Source of the DNA: CBDFNC01 sp965249895
Lineage (GTDB): Bacteria > Pseudomonadota > Gammaproteobacteria > Enterobacterales > CBDFNC01
Length of the DNA stretch: 64,000 nt
Direction: 5' to 3'
Assembly: GCA_965249895.1 (NCBI GenBank)
Contig: CBDFNC010000004.1
Coordinates: 372,001 to 436,000 of the forward strand
Part shown: piece after piece, positions 1 to 8,127 of the stretch
Position numbering within the stretch: the first letter of the stretch is position 1
How the letters are laid out: each line of letters begins with the position of its first letter
Translations under genes and position numbers: made by a program
Notes under the pieces: generated by a model
What the model was told of the DNA's origin: nothing
The model's input: only the letters and a program-made list of their open reading frames with translations
Databases searched by the model: none

Positions 1-540
1 GTACCTTCCTAGGTCAAAACGATATAAAGTAAAAAAATCACCGCCTTTTACAATTTGAAACTGATAGTCTCCCGCTGAATCCCGCTTGATACGATAGGTC
101 GCATCCCCTTGATCAGCGGGCAGCTCCTCGTCTAGCTTTACCGGGTGCCGCGCGCCATAATGACCAAATCCCGCATCGACGATATATCGTTCACCATTTA
201 ACTCCAGCAAGGTCACTCTATGGGTTTTTGGCGCGTCGACGTCTTTGTTGTAAACGACTCTAGCCAGAAGAGGCCTGGCATTGAAGTCCAGCTCTCGTAA
301 AACATCAAACAACAATTTGTTGTGTTCAAAACAGTATCCGCCCAATCCTTGTTCGACGATCTTTTCCATCAGAGCGTCAGTTTCCAGCGGTAAAGCCTGA
401 TTAAGTACTACGCCCAGGCTGTTAAATGAAAATGCGGCGATATGTTTTGACTGGATCTCATTGATTAATGCTAGATTTTTATTACTGGAATTAATGCCCA
501 GATGCTCGAGATAACGGTTGCTAAATGTCTGATACTTCAT
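1..540 (-). CDS. Arylamine N-acetyltransferase, C-terminus cut by the window edge
   Basis: The reading frame runs without a stop from an ATG at 540 down to base 1, giving the first 180 residues. The family transfers an acetyl group from acetyl-CoA to arylamines or hydrazines through a Cys-His-Asp triad in the cytoplasm. All three catalytic contexts are visible: GGYCFEHN (Cys near residue 72), THRVTLLELNGE (His near 112) and VDAGFG (Asp near 127). Typical members have about 270 residues, so roughly a third lies outside the window. No strong ribosome binding site is seen before the ATG. The next gene leftward is not visible. The family call is firm; the natural substrate is unknown. Confidence 0.9.
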   Translation of the reverse strand, partial: MKYQTFSNRYLEHLGINSSNKNLALINEIQSKHIAAFSFNSLGVVLNQALPLETDALMEKIVEQGLGGYCFEHNKLLFDVLRELDFNARPLLARVVYNKDVDAPKTHRVTLLELNGERYIVDAGFGHYGARHPVKLDEELPADQGDATYRIKRDSAGDYQFQIVKGGDFFTLYRFDLGRY

Positions 541-686
541 CTTGGTTGCCCTTGCTTTATCAAGTTGCTCCAAGCATATAAAAGGGCAATAAAACTGTAA
601 TTAACCTAGGTTTAGTCTCGTAGAGGAAAAATAGAACTATCAAATACCAGACATACAAGAGTGATTAATTACCGATAGAATACTGG

Positions 687-1553
687 TTAAAGGCAACTCA
701 ACCGGAACTCGTTATCTAGGCCAATCGGCAAGATAAGCGAACTGAATTCCATGCTGAGAGACAGTGCACATAGTTCCATTCTGGCTTGCCCATCAACCAC
801 ATAATTACTGTCGTACTCCACGTTAAACACAGGTTTTCCGTCGATAATAAATGGCGCAAGCATGGCACATTCCGAGTACTCAAAACATTGCTCATTAACC
901 GCAAAATCAAACGAGTCCACAAGTTCAATAACTTGATCCAAATCGTTTTTAAGCCCGACCGAAAGACCTCTAGCATGGGCTTCATCTGCAATACTACGAT
1001 TAAATTTAAGTTGATCATCCGCGGTAAAATCAAATCCCGGATTATTGGTATAACCATCCATATTGTCAGGCTCCACACCGTCGCAGCCTTTTTCTTTGGC
1101 CAGGTCTAAACGGCTTCTCAGGATCCTGGCGACGTTTTCTGTTCGTATGTCCAACCAGCGTTCTCCTTGCCAATCTTCAAGAATATTACCCAGCTCGTCT
1201 TGGCTAAACTGACCTGCATCGGGCCGCCAATTTTCATAGGTTCCGGCAGAAAAATAGCAAATCACCCGCACTCCGGATTCCTGTAATTTATCAATAACAC
1301 TTACCGGTGTGTCAAACAGGTCGATATCGTATATATCTACGGGGTATGAAGTATCAACTGAGCCGTTTAGCTGCCAATGCCATTTTGCAAACACACTCGG
1401 TCGGAACCAGTCTCCGCTCGGTATCGGTTCATTAGTGGGCTCGCCCTGTGCTGGAGTTTGATTCACTTGTGTAAACTGAGTACTTTCACTGTTACAAGCA
1501 GACAATATAACGCACAAGAAAATACCGGCACCATGAAAACGATTTACTAACAT
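687..1553 (-). CDS. GH114-like (TM1410-type) lipoprotein, putative polysaccharide hydrolase
   Basis: The 288-residue protein starts with a short hydrophobic segment ending in the lipobox LSAC, so it is probably anchored in a membrane as a lipoprotein. The rest matches the TIM-barrel family GH114/TM1410, known from endo-alpha-1,4-polygalactosaminidase. Family landmarks are VICYFSAGTYENWRPD, WLDIR, the acidic GCDGVEPDNMDGY strand end near residue 160 and GLSVGLKND. The paired acidic residues in VEPDNMD are the likely active site. The gene stands alone between the acetyltransferase and a divergent solute-binding gene. A role in exopolysaccharide breakdown is inference, as several GH114-like proteins have no tested substrate. 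Confidence 0.82.
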   Translation of the reverse strand: MLVNRFHGAGIFLCVILSACNSESTQFTQVNQTPAQGEPTNEPIPSGDWFRPSVFAKWHWQLNGSVDTSYPVDIYDIDLFDTPVSVIDKLQESGVRVICYFSAGTYENWRPDAGQFSQDELGNILEDWQGERWLDIRTENVARILRSRLDLAKEKGCDGVEPDNMDGYTNNPGFDFTADDQLKFNRSIADEAHARGLSVGLKNDLDQVIELVDSFDFAVNEQCFEYSECAMLAPFIIDGKPVFNVEYDSNYVVDGQARMELCALSLSMEFSSLILPIGLDNEFRLSCL

Positions 1554-1698
1554 TGTTTCTCACTTTTTATCTCCATCCTTGTGCAATAACTATAGCTTTT
1601 GCTCGATATGGCGTTATAAGGTCACTTTACGTCTCGGTAATTCCGTTAATATTTAAAGCTAAACTAACTAATAGTTGCCCTTTGGTAGGAGTTCGGTC

Positions 1699-2475
1699 AT
1701 GGGACGAATCTGGATGACACTGGTCACGCTAATATCATTGCAAGCCTTTGCGGCCGCCGCCGCCCCTTCGGTATATAGCACTGAACTCCCTCCGATACTC
1801 GTTGCTGTTGACGATTGGCCACCATTCCAAATTTTAGGTGAAGATGAAGAAGTGACAGGATTCGACATTTCGTTAATCCAGGAGCTGAAACGCAGAACCG
1901 GGCTAAAATTCGTGCTGCAGCGGATCCCCTGGTCCAGAACCATGTCTCATATGAAAATTGGCCGAGTAGATATGGTCATGAGCCTTGCTAAGAATACTGA
2001 GCGTGAGGCCTATATCGATTATGTCCCCTATTCATATTTCCAGTGTTCAACCGTTTTTTACGGGCAACACGAGGTCGCTTCTAAGATAAAAAGCTATCAA
2101 GACCTGTATGGCCATAAAATTGGCTATGTGTTCGAGTCGTTCTACTTCGAAAAATTTAATACCGACGTAACGTTAGAAAAACACGGAGTTGCCACCGAGG
2201 ATCAATTGATCCGAATGGCGGAACGAAACCGACTTCCGCTTTTTATCGGCACTGATTGCCAGCTGGATTATGAAATTAACAAGCGGGGTCTGACTAAGCG
2301 ACTTTTTAAGGCTGACTTTCGTCCCGGTAACTCAGTAAAGCTATATATCGGGTTCTCCAAATATTCGAATAAGATAGTCCTAAAACCCCGAATTGAAAAC
2401 GCGCTAAGAGCGATATTACAAGACGGTACAATTTCGACCCTTGCACAGCCCTATTTTGGCGCGACTTCGAAGTAG
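1699..2475 (+). CDS. Periplasmic solute-binding protein, family 3 (amino-acid-like ligand)
   Basis: The 258-residue product has an N-terminal signal peptide (MGRIWMTLVTLISLQAFAAA) and a family-3 binding fold: PPILVAVDDWPPFQ, then GFDISLIQELKRRTGLKF and MSLAKNTEREAYIDYVPYS. The ATG at 1699 is preferred to an in-frame ATG at 1675 because a TAGGAG box lies about 8 bases before it and the signal peptide follows directly. No ABC permease or ATPase gene is adjacent. This suggests a stand-alone ligand-binding protein of the kind common in Alteromonadales and Vibrio, rather than an importer operon. The ligand is unknown. Confidence 0.85.
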   Translation: MGRIWMTLVTLISLQAFAAAAAPSVYSTELPPILVAVDDWPPFQILGEDEEVTGFDISLIQELKRRTGLKFVLQRIPWSRTMSHMKIGRVDMVMSLAKNTEREAYIDYVPYSYFQCSTVFYGQHEVASKIKSYQDLYGHKIGYVFESFYFEKFNTDVTLEKHGVATEDQLIRMAERNRLPLFIGTDCQLDYEINKRGLTKRLFKADFRPGNSVKLYIGFSKYSNKIVLKPRIENALRAILQDGTISTLAQPYFGATSK

Positions 2476-2820
2476 CTCAGTTGGCTGGCGAACGCACATC
2501 AGGCAGTCTATTTTTCTTGACGTTGTCCTTCCAAGGTTAACAAGCTAGTTTTCTTGTAACTATTCAGCTGGCGGAATATTATTCAATTTTTTGATTATTA
2601 CACATTAACTAAAATCGGTGCACAAGAGCACAAATACTAGGCGCAAGTGGTAGTAGTGCCACTGGTTGCCAATGATAAACACAAATAGCCCACCCGTTTC
2701 GTTAAGTTTACTTGTTCTTATAGTGATATTTCCGTGACATTTAGCCGACTAAATCGGGATATTTGGTACGTAGGCTTGTTAGTGACATAACAACAAGGTC
2801 TAACCAAGGAGAGCGCTACA
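2476..2820. other. Intergenic region before the spondin operon
   Basis: This 345-base stretch has no convincing reading frame. It should hold the promoter of the spondin-domain operon. An AAGGAGAG ribosome binding site sits at its right end, directly before the ATG at 2821. No clear terminator hairpin for the upstream gene was found. Confidence 0.5.
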
Positions 2821-3516
2821 ATGAAAATATCAACATCACTACTCGGACTGGTCGCACTAGCTTCGGCGTCAACGCAAGCAGCCCAGCTAGAGGTCACCCT
2901 GACTAACCTTACCCACGGCCTCCATTTTACCCCGGTATTGGTGGCAGCTCATAACTCAGGATCTCACCTGTTTCAATCAGGCAGCTCTGCATCCACCGCA
3001 TTACAAGCCATGGCAGAAGGCGGGTCAATTGACGACTTATCCGCACAGATAGAAGCAACAGGGGCCACAGTGTTAAAAAATCCCGCCGGTGGCTTAATGG
3101 CGCCAGCTGCAAGTTTTACTGGCATCGCCCTGGATAGCGGCGCTAATACCCATCTATCGCTTACCGCAATGCTGCTACCCACTAATGACGGGTTTGTAGG
3201 CTTAGACAGTTGGAAAATCCCTACTGAAGCCGGAACCTACACCATAATGCTAAACGCTTACGACGCCGGTACCGAAGCCAACGACGAAATAATAAACGGT
3301 GGTGGAGCTCCGGGTGTCGCCGGAATTCCTGCTGCTCCAGGCGGTGATGGCGGTACCGGTGGCAGCGGCGTCACCAGCTCTGAGGTAAATACGACTGTTC
3401 ATATTCACCGCGGAAGTTTGGGTGACAGTGACGCAGCTGGCGGTAAAAGCGACCTAAACAATCAAATCCATCGCTGGTTAAACCCGGTAGCCAAATTGAC
3501 GGTTACGGTTAAATAG
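2821..3516 (+). CDS. Secreted spondin-domain protein, first of a tandem pair
   Basis: The 231-residue product has a cleavable signal peptide (MKISTSLLGLVALASASTQA) followed by a spondin_N domain. Family features are LEVTLTNLTHGLHFTPVLVAAH near the start, LSLTAMLLPTNDGFVGLD in the middle, NAYDAGTEANDE near residue 145 and HIHRG near 193. A Gly/Pro-rich loop lies around residues 160-185. It is probably periplasmic or extracellular. A strong AAGGAGAG site precedes the ATG. The second copy starts 11 bases downstream and a two-component system follows, so the four genes look co-transcribed. The function of bacterial spondin domains is not settled; links to adhesion or metal binding are only suggestions. 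Confidence 0.88.
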   Translation: MKISTSLLGLVALASASTQAAQLEVTLTNLTHGLHFTPVLVAAHNSGSHLFQSGSSASTALQAMAEGGSIDDLSAQIEATGATVLKNPAGGLMAPAASFTGIALDSGANTHLSLTAMLLPTNDGFVGLDSWKIPTEAGTYTIMLNAYDAGTEANDEIINGGGAPGVAGIPAAPGGDGGTGGSGVTSSEVNTTVHIHRGSLGDSDAAGGKSDLNNQIHRWLNPVAKLTVTVK

Positions 3517-3527
3517 GAGGAATCGCC

Positions 3528-4214
3528 ATGAAAATAGCCATCAAACTCCTGCTACCGTTAGCCGGAATTCTCACCCTTGCTGCATGTGGAGACTCAGATA
3601 ATGTCACATCAGCCACAAAGCAAAGCTACAAGGTAACAGTGAAAAACCTGACTGAAAACCAGCCTCTTTCGCCACTTGCGGTGCTGGTTCACGGGGCAAG
3701 CTACAAGATGTTCACTCCCGGAGGGAAAGCGTCCGAAGGCCTTGAAAAATTGGCCGAGGGCGGTGAAACGGCATCACTTATCGCCGAGGCGAGCTCGGTA
3801 ATGGGCAGTGCAACGGGTTCCGGACCAATTGGACCTGGCAGCGAGGAATCGGTAACTGTCGCTATCAATAGTTCAAGTGATATTCATTTAAGCCTGGCGT
3901 CCATGTTGGTGAACACCAATGATGCGTTCGTCACCTTAACAGGGCAAACCCTTGCTATGGCCGTTGGCGAAACAAAAAGCTACCGGGCCGGTGCATGGGA
4001 CGCAGGCACCGAAGCCAACAGTGAAAGCGCAGGCTCTATGCCCGGCCCCGCCGATGGTGGCGAAGGGTTTAACGCCGCTCGAAATGATGTCGACTTTATA
4101 CACATTCATCCGGGCGTTGTTAGTGCAGATGACGGATTGGCAAGTTCAGTGCTGGACCAATCACACAAATGGGACAATCCCGTTATCAATGTCACTGTCG
4201 AACGCTTAGAGTGA
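3528..4214 (+). CDS. Spondin-domain lipoprotein, second of a tandem pair
   Basis: The 228-residue protein is a paralogue of the preceding gene. It carries a lipobox (LTLAACGDS), so this copy is probably membrane-anchored where the first is soluble. The same landmarks occur: VTVKNLTENQPLSPLAVLVHG, LASMLVNTNDAFVTL, WDAGTEANSE and HIHPG. An AGGAGG site lies about 8 bases before the ATG, and the spacing of 11 bases to the first gene indicates one transcript. The pair of one soluble and one anchored paralogue, directly before a sensor kinase operon, is a recurrent layout for these proteins. The biochemical role is unknown. Confidence 0.88.
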   Translation: MKIAIKLLLPLAGILTLAACGDSDNVTSATKQSYKVTVKNLTENQPLSPLAVLVHGASYKMFTPGGKASEGLEKLAEGGETASLIAEASSVMGSATGSGPIGPGSEESVTVAINSSSDIHLSLASMLVNTNDAFVTLTGQTLAMAVGETKSYRAGAWDAGTEANSESAGSMPGPADGGEGFNAARNDVDFIHIHPGVVSADDGLASSVLDQSHKWDNPVINVTVERLE

Positions 4215-4243
4215 TATGCTAAGTTCAAATAACTAAACATAAA

Positions 4244-4262
4244 GCAGGGCATAACGCCCTGC
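4244..4262. terminator. Hairpin between the spondin genes and the response regulator
   Basis: A perfect 7-base stem (GCAGGGC/GCCCTGC) with a 5-base loop lies 30 bases after the second spondin gene and 10 bases before the regulator ATG. There is no T run after it. It may be a weak terminator, a processing site or a structure that lowers read-through into the regulator. Confidence 0.5.
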
Positions 4263-4271
4263 CATACGGAT

Positions 4272-4967
4272 ATGTCAAAGAATCTACTCGTGGTCGAAGA
4301 CCAAAAAGATATCGCAAACCTGGTACGCATTAATCTGGAGATGCTGGGACACAAAGTTACCCTCTGCCACACAGGTGAAGATGCCTACACCGCACTGAAA
4401 GCAAATACCTTCGATCTATTGGTATTGGATCTGAACCTGCCAGATATGGATGGGCTGGATATTTGTAAATCACTGCGAAATAAAGAAAACGCCGTGCCCA
4501 TCTTGATGTTAACCGCAAGGACTGCCGAACTGGACCGGGTTGAAGGATTGGAGGTCGGGGCCGATGACTACTTGACCAAACCTTTTAGCGTGCTCGAGCT
4601 ACAGGCCAGGGTCAAAGCCCTTTTAAGACGCAGTCAGTTAAGTAACCAGACTCCCGAAACCAGCAAGCTGCAAATAGGCAACCTCAGGATCGATATCGAA
4701 GGTCATAAGGTCTGGCGTGATGATGAAGAAATTGAACTGACCGGAACGGAATTCGATCTACTGGTACATCTGGCCAAACACCCGGGACGCGTTTATAGCC
4801 GAGAGCAGCTGCTTTCAGACGTTTGGGGTTACCACCACGACTGCTATGAACATACTGTGAATTCCCATATGAACCGACTGCGCAGTAAACTGGAGCCAGA
4901 TCCTGCCAACCCCAGCTACATTAAAACCGTGTGGGGAGTTGGTTACAAATTTGAAGAGCCCAAATAA
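4272..4967 (+). CDS. OmpR/CusR-family response regulator
   Basis: The 231-residue protein has an N-terminal receiver domain (VVEDQKDIANL, phospho-acceptor Asp in LLVLDLNLPDMDG, LMLTART, Lys in DYLTKPF) and a C-terminal winged-helix DNA-binding domain (ELTGTEFDLLVHLAKHPGRVYSREQLL, SHMNRLRSKL, VWGVGYKFE). It should bind DNA as a dimer after phosphorylation by the kinase encoded next. The ATG follows a hairpin closely and has only a weak ribosome binding site. The adjacent spondin genes are the obvious candidate targets, which is inference from layout. Confidence 0.95.
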   Translation: MSKNLLVVEDQKDIANLVRINLEMLGHKVTLCHTGEDAYTALKANTFDLLVLDLNLPDMDGLDICKSLRNKENAVPILMLTARTAELDRVEGLEVGADDYLTKPFSVLELQARVKALLRRSQLSNQTPETSKLQIGNLRIDIEGHKVWRDDEEIELTGTEFDLLVHLAKHPGRVYSREQLLSDVWGYHHDCYEHTVNSHMNRLRSKLEPDPANPSYIKTVWGVGYKFEEPK

Positions 4968-5071
4968 TTAGCCTCGCTAACAAAACCAAGAGAGTACGCC
5001 GGAAACATGCCGCCAACAACAAGGGTGCCTGCATGTAACCTGCCTACGGCATTAATATAAAGAGAACCAGC

Positions 5072-6532
5072 ATGCAACGAAGTCTGTTAACCCAACTCAC
5101 CTTGCCTTTGGTCATGGTGTTTGTCATCGCCGCCATTATACTCATCTTGCTGTTTCAGCATGCGAACCGAAGTTACAGTGACAAAATACAACAGGCCCTG
5201 CATCAGCAACTAGCTATTCATATGGTGCACGATAACCCTGGCCTGGAAGAGGGTAAAATAGAAAAACGTGTGCTTGAAAATGCGTTTCACACCTTGATGT
5301 TACTGGGCCCGGCATTCGAAATTTATGCCCTCGATTTAGCCGGAAATGTACTTGTCTATTCTGCGGAGCCGGGAAAGGTCAAAGATAAGCAAGTAGACTT
5401 GGACCCTATCAATCACTTCTTACGTAGCGAGCAATACCCTATTTACGGTGAGGACCCTCGTAATCCAGGCGTTAAAAAGATCTTCTCCGCCGCACCTATT
5501 TTGGGAGAAAACAATCAGCCTTTGGGTTATCTGTACGTTATTCTGGGGGGGGAGAAACAAGATCTCATTTCAGATCAGCAGTCCTTTTATTTAAGCTTGA
5601 ATAAGTTTGTTGTCGCTTTGTTACTGACAATGGGTGTAACCCTGGTGATGCTTATTTTTGTATTTGCCCGGATCACCCGCCCCGTTCGCAGCTTAAACAA
5701 ACGGATGCATGACTTCGTTACGTCAGATTTTCAGAACCCAACTGACCCGTCTTTGACGACCAGTGCAGCCCATGAACTTCAAACCCTGGAGCATAGTTTT
5801 ACCAGCCTGGCTCAAAAAGTAAGCGCCCAGATCACACAGATAAAATCCACCGATCAGCTAAGAAGAGAGCTGCTTACTCATATCTCCCACGATCTTAAAA
5901 CCCCACTCTCCTGCTTACGAGGCTACCTGGAAACCTGGCTAATTCAATATGAAGAAGGCTGTGGTCGTGACTATATTGAGACTTCCCTTAAAAATGCCCA
6001 GCAACTTCATCAACTGGTCGAGCAACTCTTGGAGCTGGCCCAGCTGGAAGGAAATACGGTCACTTTGTATAAAGAGCCCATCGCTGTTGCCGAGCTGGCA
6101 CAAGATGTATTAACCAAGTTTGCCCTGGAAGCAAACAAACGTGGTGTCACCCTTGAACTCACACCGAAGGACCCAGGTCTGCAGGTGACCGCTGATATCG
6201 CCAAACTAGAGCGAGTTATTACGAACCTCATCGACAATGCAATCCGGCACTCCGGTCAAGGGGATCAGGTATATATTAATCTCATCCAACAGAAAAATCA
6301 GTTGGTGGTGCAAGTAGGTGACACCGGCTGTGGTATCGCACAGGATGAAGTCGACAAAATTTTTGATGCTCACTATCGAGCCAGTAACAAGGTTAATGGG
6401 CAGACAGTGAATACTGGTTTGGGCTTAGCGATAGTGAAAAAATTATTGGAGCTACATGAGTCGAATATATCGGTATCGAGCGAGCTAGAAAAAGGCACCG
6501 TATTTTCTTTTGCCCTGCCTAATAAAACCTAA
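5072..6532 (+). CDS. Membrane sensor histidine kinase paired with the spondin-linked regulator
   Basis: The 486-residue kinase has an N-terminal membrane segment (LPLVMVFVIAAIILILLFQ), a periplasmic sensor region of about 150 residues, a second membrane segment near residue 180-200, a HAMP linker, a HisKA domain with the phospho-His in HISHDLKTPLSCLRG, and a HATPase domain with N box NLIDNAIRHS, DTGCGIAQDE and GLGLAIVKKLLE. All catalytic boxes are intact. It lies 104 bases after its regulator on the same strand. The 4-gene arrangement with spondin proteins suggests that the sensor detects an envelope or extracellular cue connected with them. Confidence 0.94.
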   Translation: MQRSLLTQLTLPLVMVFVIAAIILILLFQHANRSYSDKIQQALHQQLAIHMVHDNPGLEEGKIEKRVLENAFHTLMLLGPAFEIYALDLAGNVLVYSAEPGKVKDKQVDLDPINHFLRSEQYPIYGEDPRNPGVKKIFSAAPILGENNQPLGYLYVILGGEKQDLISDQQSFYLSLNKFVVALLLTMGVTLVMLIFVFARITRPVRSLNKRMHDFVTSDFQNPTDPSLTTSAAHELQTLEHSFTSLAQKVSAQITQIKSTDQLRRELLTHISHDLKTPLSCLRGYLETWLIQYEEGCGRDYIETSLKNAQQLHQLVEQLLELAQLEGNTVTLYKEPIAVAELAQDVLTKFALEANKRGVTLELTPKDPGLQVTADIAKLERVITNLIDNAIRHSGQGDQVYINLIQQKNQLVVQVGDTGCGIAQDEVDKIFDAHYRASNKVNGQTVNTGLGLAIVKKLLELHESNISVSSELEKGTVFSFALPNKT

Positions 6533-6556
6533 CCCTCCTATCAATATCAACAGATC

Positions 6557-6584
6557 AGGTGACTCAGTTTCAGTTGAGTCACCT
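6557..6584. terminator. Bidirectional terminator-like hairpin
   Basis: A perfect 10-base stem (AGGTGACTCA/TGAGTCACCT) with an 8-base loop lies between the convergent kinase gene and the next minus-strand gene. It starts 24 bases after the kinase stop. The T run is weak, but position and symmetry fit termination for both genes. Confidence 0.65.
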
Positions 6585-6586
6585 AT

Positions 6587-6964
6587 TTAGTGTTTGCCAC
6601 GAACGAAATGCCCGGTAAACTCTTGTCTTTCACGTCCTGAGCCATCCGTGTAGATTTCGATTTGCGTCAGTGAAATGTGGTCATCGCGTAAATAAGATAA
6701 TGTTTGGAATTTATTTGCAAACGTTGCTATCCAAGTGACATCGAGTCGCTTTACCGTATTGCGCGGTACCCTTGCGTTCACCCTGCCCCAATAACATTCT
6801 GCTGGACTGCACTGGCCCCACATTTCAACCATGAATGCATTATCCACAATACTGACAGTAAATTTTGAAACACCATTTTCGGATAGATCTTGATTCATCC
6901 ACATACCAACCAAAGGGTTAACGTCGGTTTGTCGGTACGACGATCCTAACGCATCCCCATGCAA
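6587..6964 (-). CDS. Conserved hypothetical protein with a W-C-W motif, N-terminus uncertain
   Basis: This 125-residue frame begins at a TTG and has no signal peptide. The central block NPLVGMWMNQD, VEMWGQCSPAECYWG and FVRGKH resembles a small domain seen in scattered bacterial and eukaryotic proteins of unknown function, in which a Trp-Gly-x-Cys-x-Pro-x-x-Cys-x-Trp-Gly stretch is conserved. I do not recognise a biochemical role. No good ribosome binding site precedes the TTG, and an ATG-started, longer form is blocked by an upstream stop. The gene may therefore have lost its original start and export signal. The following 300 bases contain no clear gene. Confidence 0.5.
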   Translation of the reverse strand: MHGDALGSSYRQTDVNPLVGMWMNQDLSENGVSKFTVSIVDNAFMVEMWGQCSPAECYWGRVNARVPRNTVKRLDVTWIATFANKFQTLSYLRDDHISLTQIEIYTDGSGRERQEFTGHFVRGKH

Positions 6965-7267
6965 GGGAGCCCGTTGAACATTTACACAAGCATTAAGTTA
7001 AAAAGCCATTGCTGAGAAAACACTGTGTGACCATAGCAGATTCCTTTCTATTGCTTAGCCCGAAGGAACAGTTCAAACATCTGGCGACTTAACCCTTAAG
7101 CTTGTGCCTAAAGGTAATGTTGAACTGAAATACCACTTGAAAATAGACCACTTACGTCAAATCACAAACGCTATCCCGATTGGAAGTTAAACAAATCAAC
7201 ATCGACATCTAGTGTATGAAATTTTTCACCGGCTTTATGGCGCTTTAACAGCTTCGCCCTTAGCAGA
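6965..7267. other. Gene-poor stretch, possible decayed gene
   Basis: No intact gene is seen in these 303 bases. On the plus strand a short open stretch near 7096-7190 reads LKLVPKGNVELKYHLKID and stops, which could be the tail of a decayed gene. It was not recognised. Confidence 0.3.
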
Positions 7268-7438
7268 CTAATCCTTTTTTTCTATCGTTACCGCTAATAA
7301 CTTGCTGTTCCCCGCATACCATTTTTGTACGTACAAACTACCTAATATCGGTGCGTTTCCCTCTTCGGGGACCTCTTTATATCGAACGCTGTTTTTTGTT
7401 TCTTTTTCGTACTCAAATTTGACGGTTTTCTTGGTCAT
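7268..7438 (-). CDS. Small conserved cytoplasmic protein of 56 residues
   Basis: A short frame reads MTKKTVKFEYEKETKNSVRY, then KEVPEEGNAPILGSLYVQKW and a tail ending TIEKKD. It matches the pattern of a small conserved bacterial protein: an N-terminal lysine-rich beta strand, Tyr-Lys-Glu, a Pro-Glu-Glu/Asp-Gly turn, and a Leu-Tyr-x-Gln-Lys-Trp strand. No function is known to me. A purine-rich GAGAG element lies a few bases before the ATG. It is too short to show in standard length-filtered gene lists. The coding sense is supported by the regular charged and hydrophobic alternation and by the lack of any better frame on the other strand. Confidence 0.75.
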   Translation of the reverse strand: MTKKTVKFEYEKETKNSVRYKEVPEEGNAPILGSLYVQKWYAGNSKLLAVTIEKKD

Positions 7439-7641
7439 TTTTCTCTCGGTAAATTCAAATAGTCGGTTCTCACCGGATAAGCCGGTAGATATGAAAATAG
7501 CCCCGGAAGGGCTGATTACTCAATTTTCGCCATTGAGCAAATTACATCGGAGTCTGATTACGCCAGAACTTAATCAGTTCGACTAATTTTAATAGATTCA
7601 AATGGCTAAAAGTAGTGACAGGCATCATCGTACTAAAAGTC

Positions 7642-7932
7642 TTATAAATGTATTTTACGCTCAGTAACACAATCCTCTTCACCCATTTCAAATTCACGAC
7701 AAATCAACGGCCGATTCTCGTAGATAGAGCACATCAAGGTATTTCGATCCAATGCCGAACACCAGCCGTCGTCCAGCCGCGCCATCACACTAGGTCCCCA
7801 GCTATCGTTCGTAATAAAGCGTTCAGGCACGCCTGTTTCGGTGATAAGCATCACCTCCAGCCGGCAACAACATGCCGCACAGGTTGCACATGTAACATCG
7901 ACATCAGATATGTTTGTAACTTCGATTGTCAT
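7642..7932 (-). CDS. YkgJ-family cysteine-cluster protein
   Basis: The 96-residue protein carries the Cys pattern of the zinc- or iron-cluster family PF03692 (YkgJ): CATCAACCCRLEV near the N-terminus, WCSALDRNTLMCSIYENRP in the middle and ICREFEMGEEDC near the end. Most family members use these cysteines to hold a metal centre, but the role is uncertain. It is a short member, and both ends of the domain are present. It is a single gene, with the antiporter gene starting about 200 bases away on the other strand. Confidence 0.85.
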   Translation of the reverse strand: MTIEVTNISDVDVTCATCAACCCRLEVMLITETGVPERFITNDSWGPSVMARLDDGWCSALDRNTLMCSIYENRPLICREFEMGEEDCVTERKIHL

Positions 7933-8127
7933 AAATGACTACAGTAATAACGTTTACCCACTAGTCTATCGGAAACCAGCAATAACCGCCCTACCATTTT
8001 GTTCTATGTAGCAGTCCAGCCAAACTAATTTGCAGTTGCCTCCAGCTATCTCTATAGCGCAATGAACAAGGGATTGAGTTGCTTTGCTAAGCTCTAATTT
8101 AGGTGTTTATTTTTTTGAGCTGTAGTC

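Noticed and set aside
2470..2510. GTAGCTCAGTTGGCTGG after the solute-binding gene looks like the start of a tRNA
   Set aside because: No acceptor or T arm with GGTTCGA follows, and the first bases overlap the stop codon of the gene.
7302..7586. 94-codon plus-strand frame
   Set aside because: It is the antisense of the better small gene at 7268-7438 and has no conserved features or ribosome binding site.
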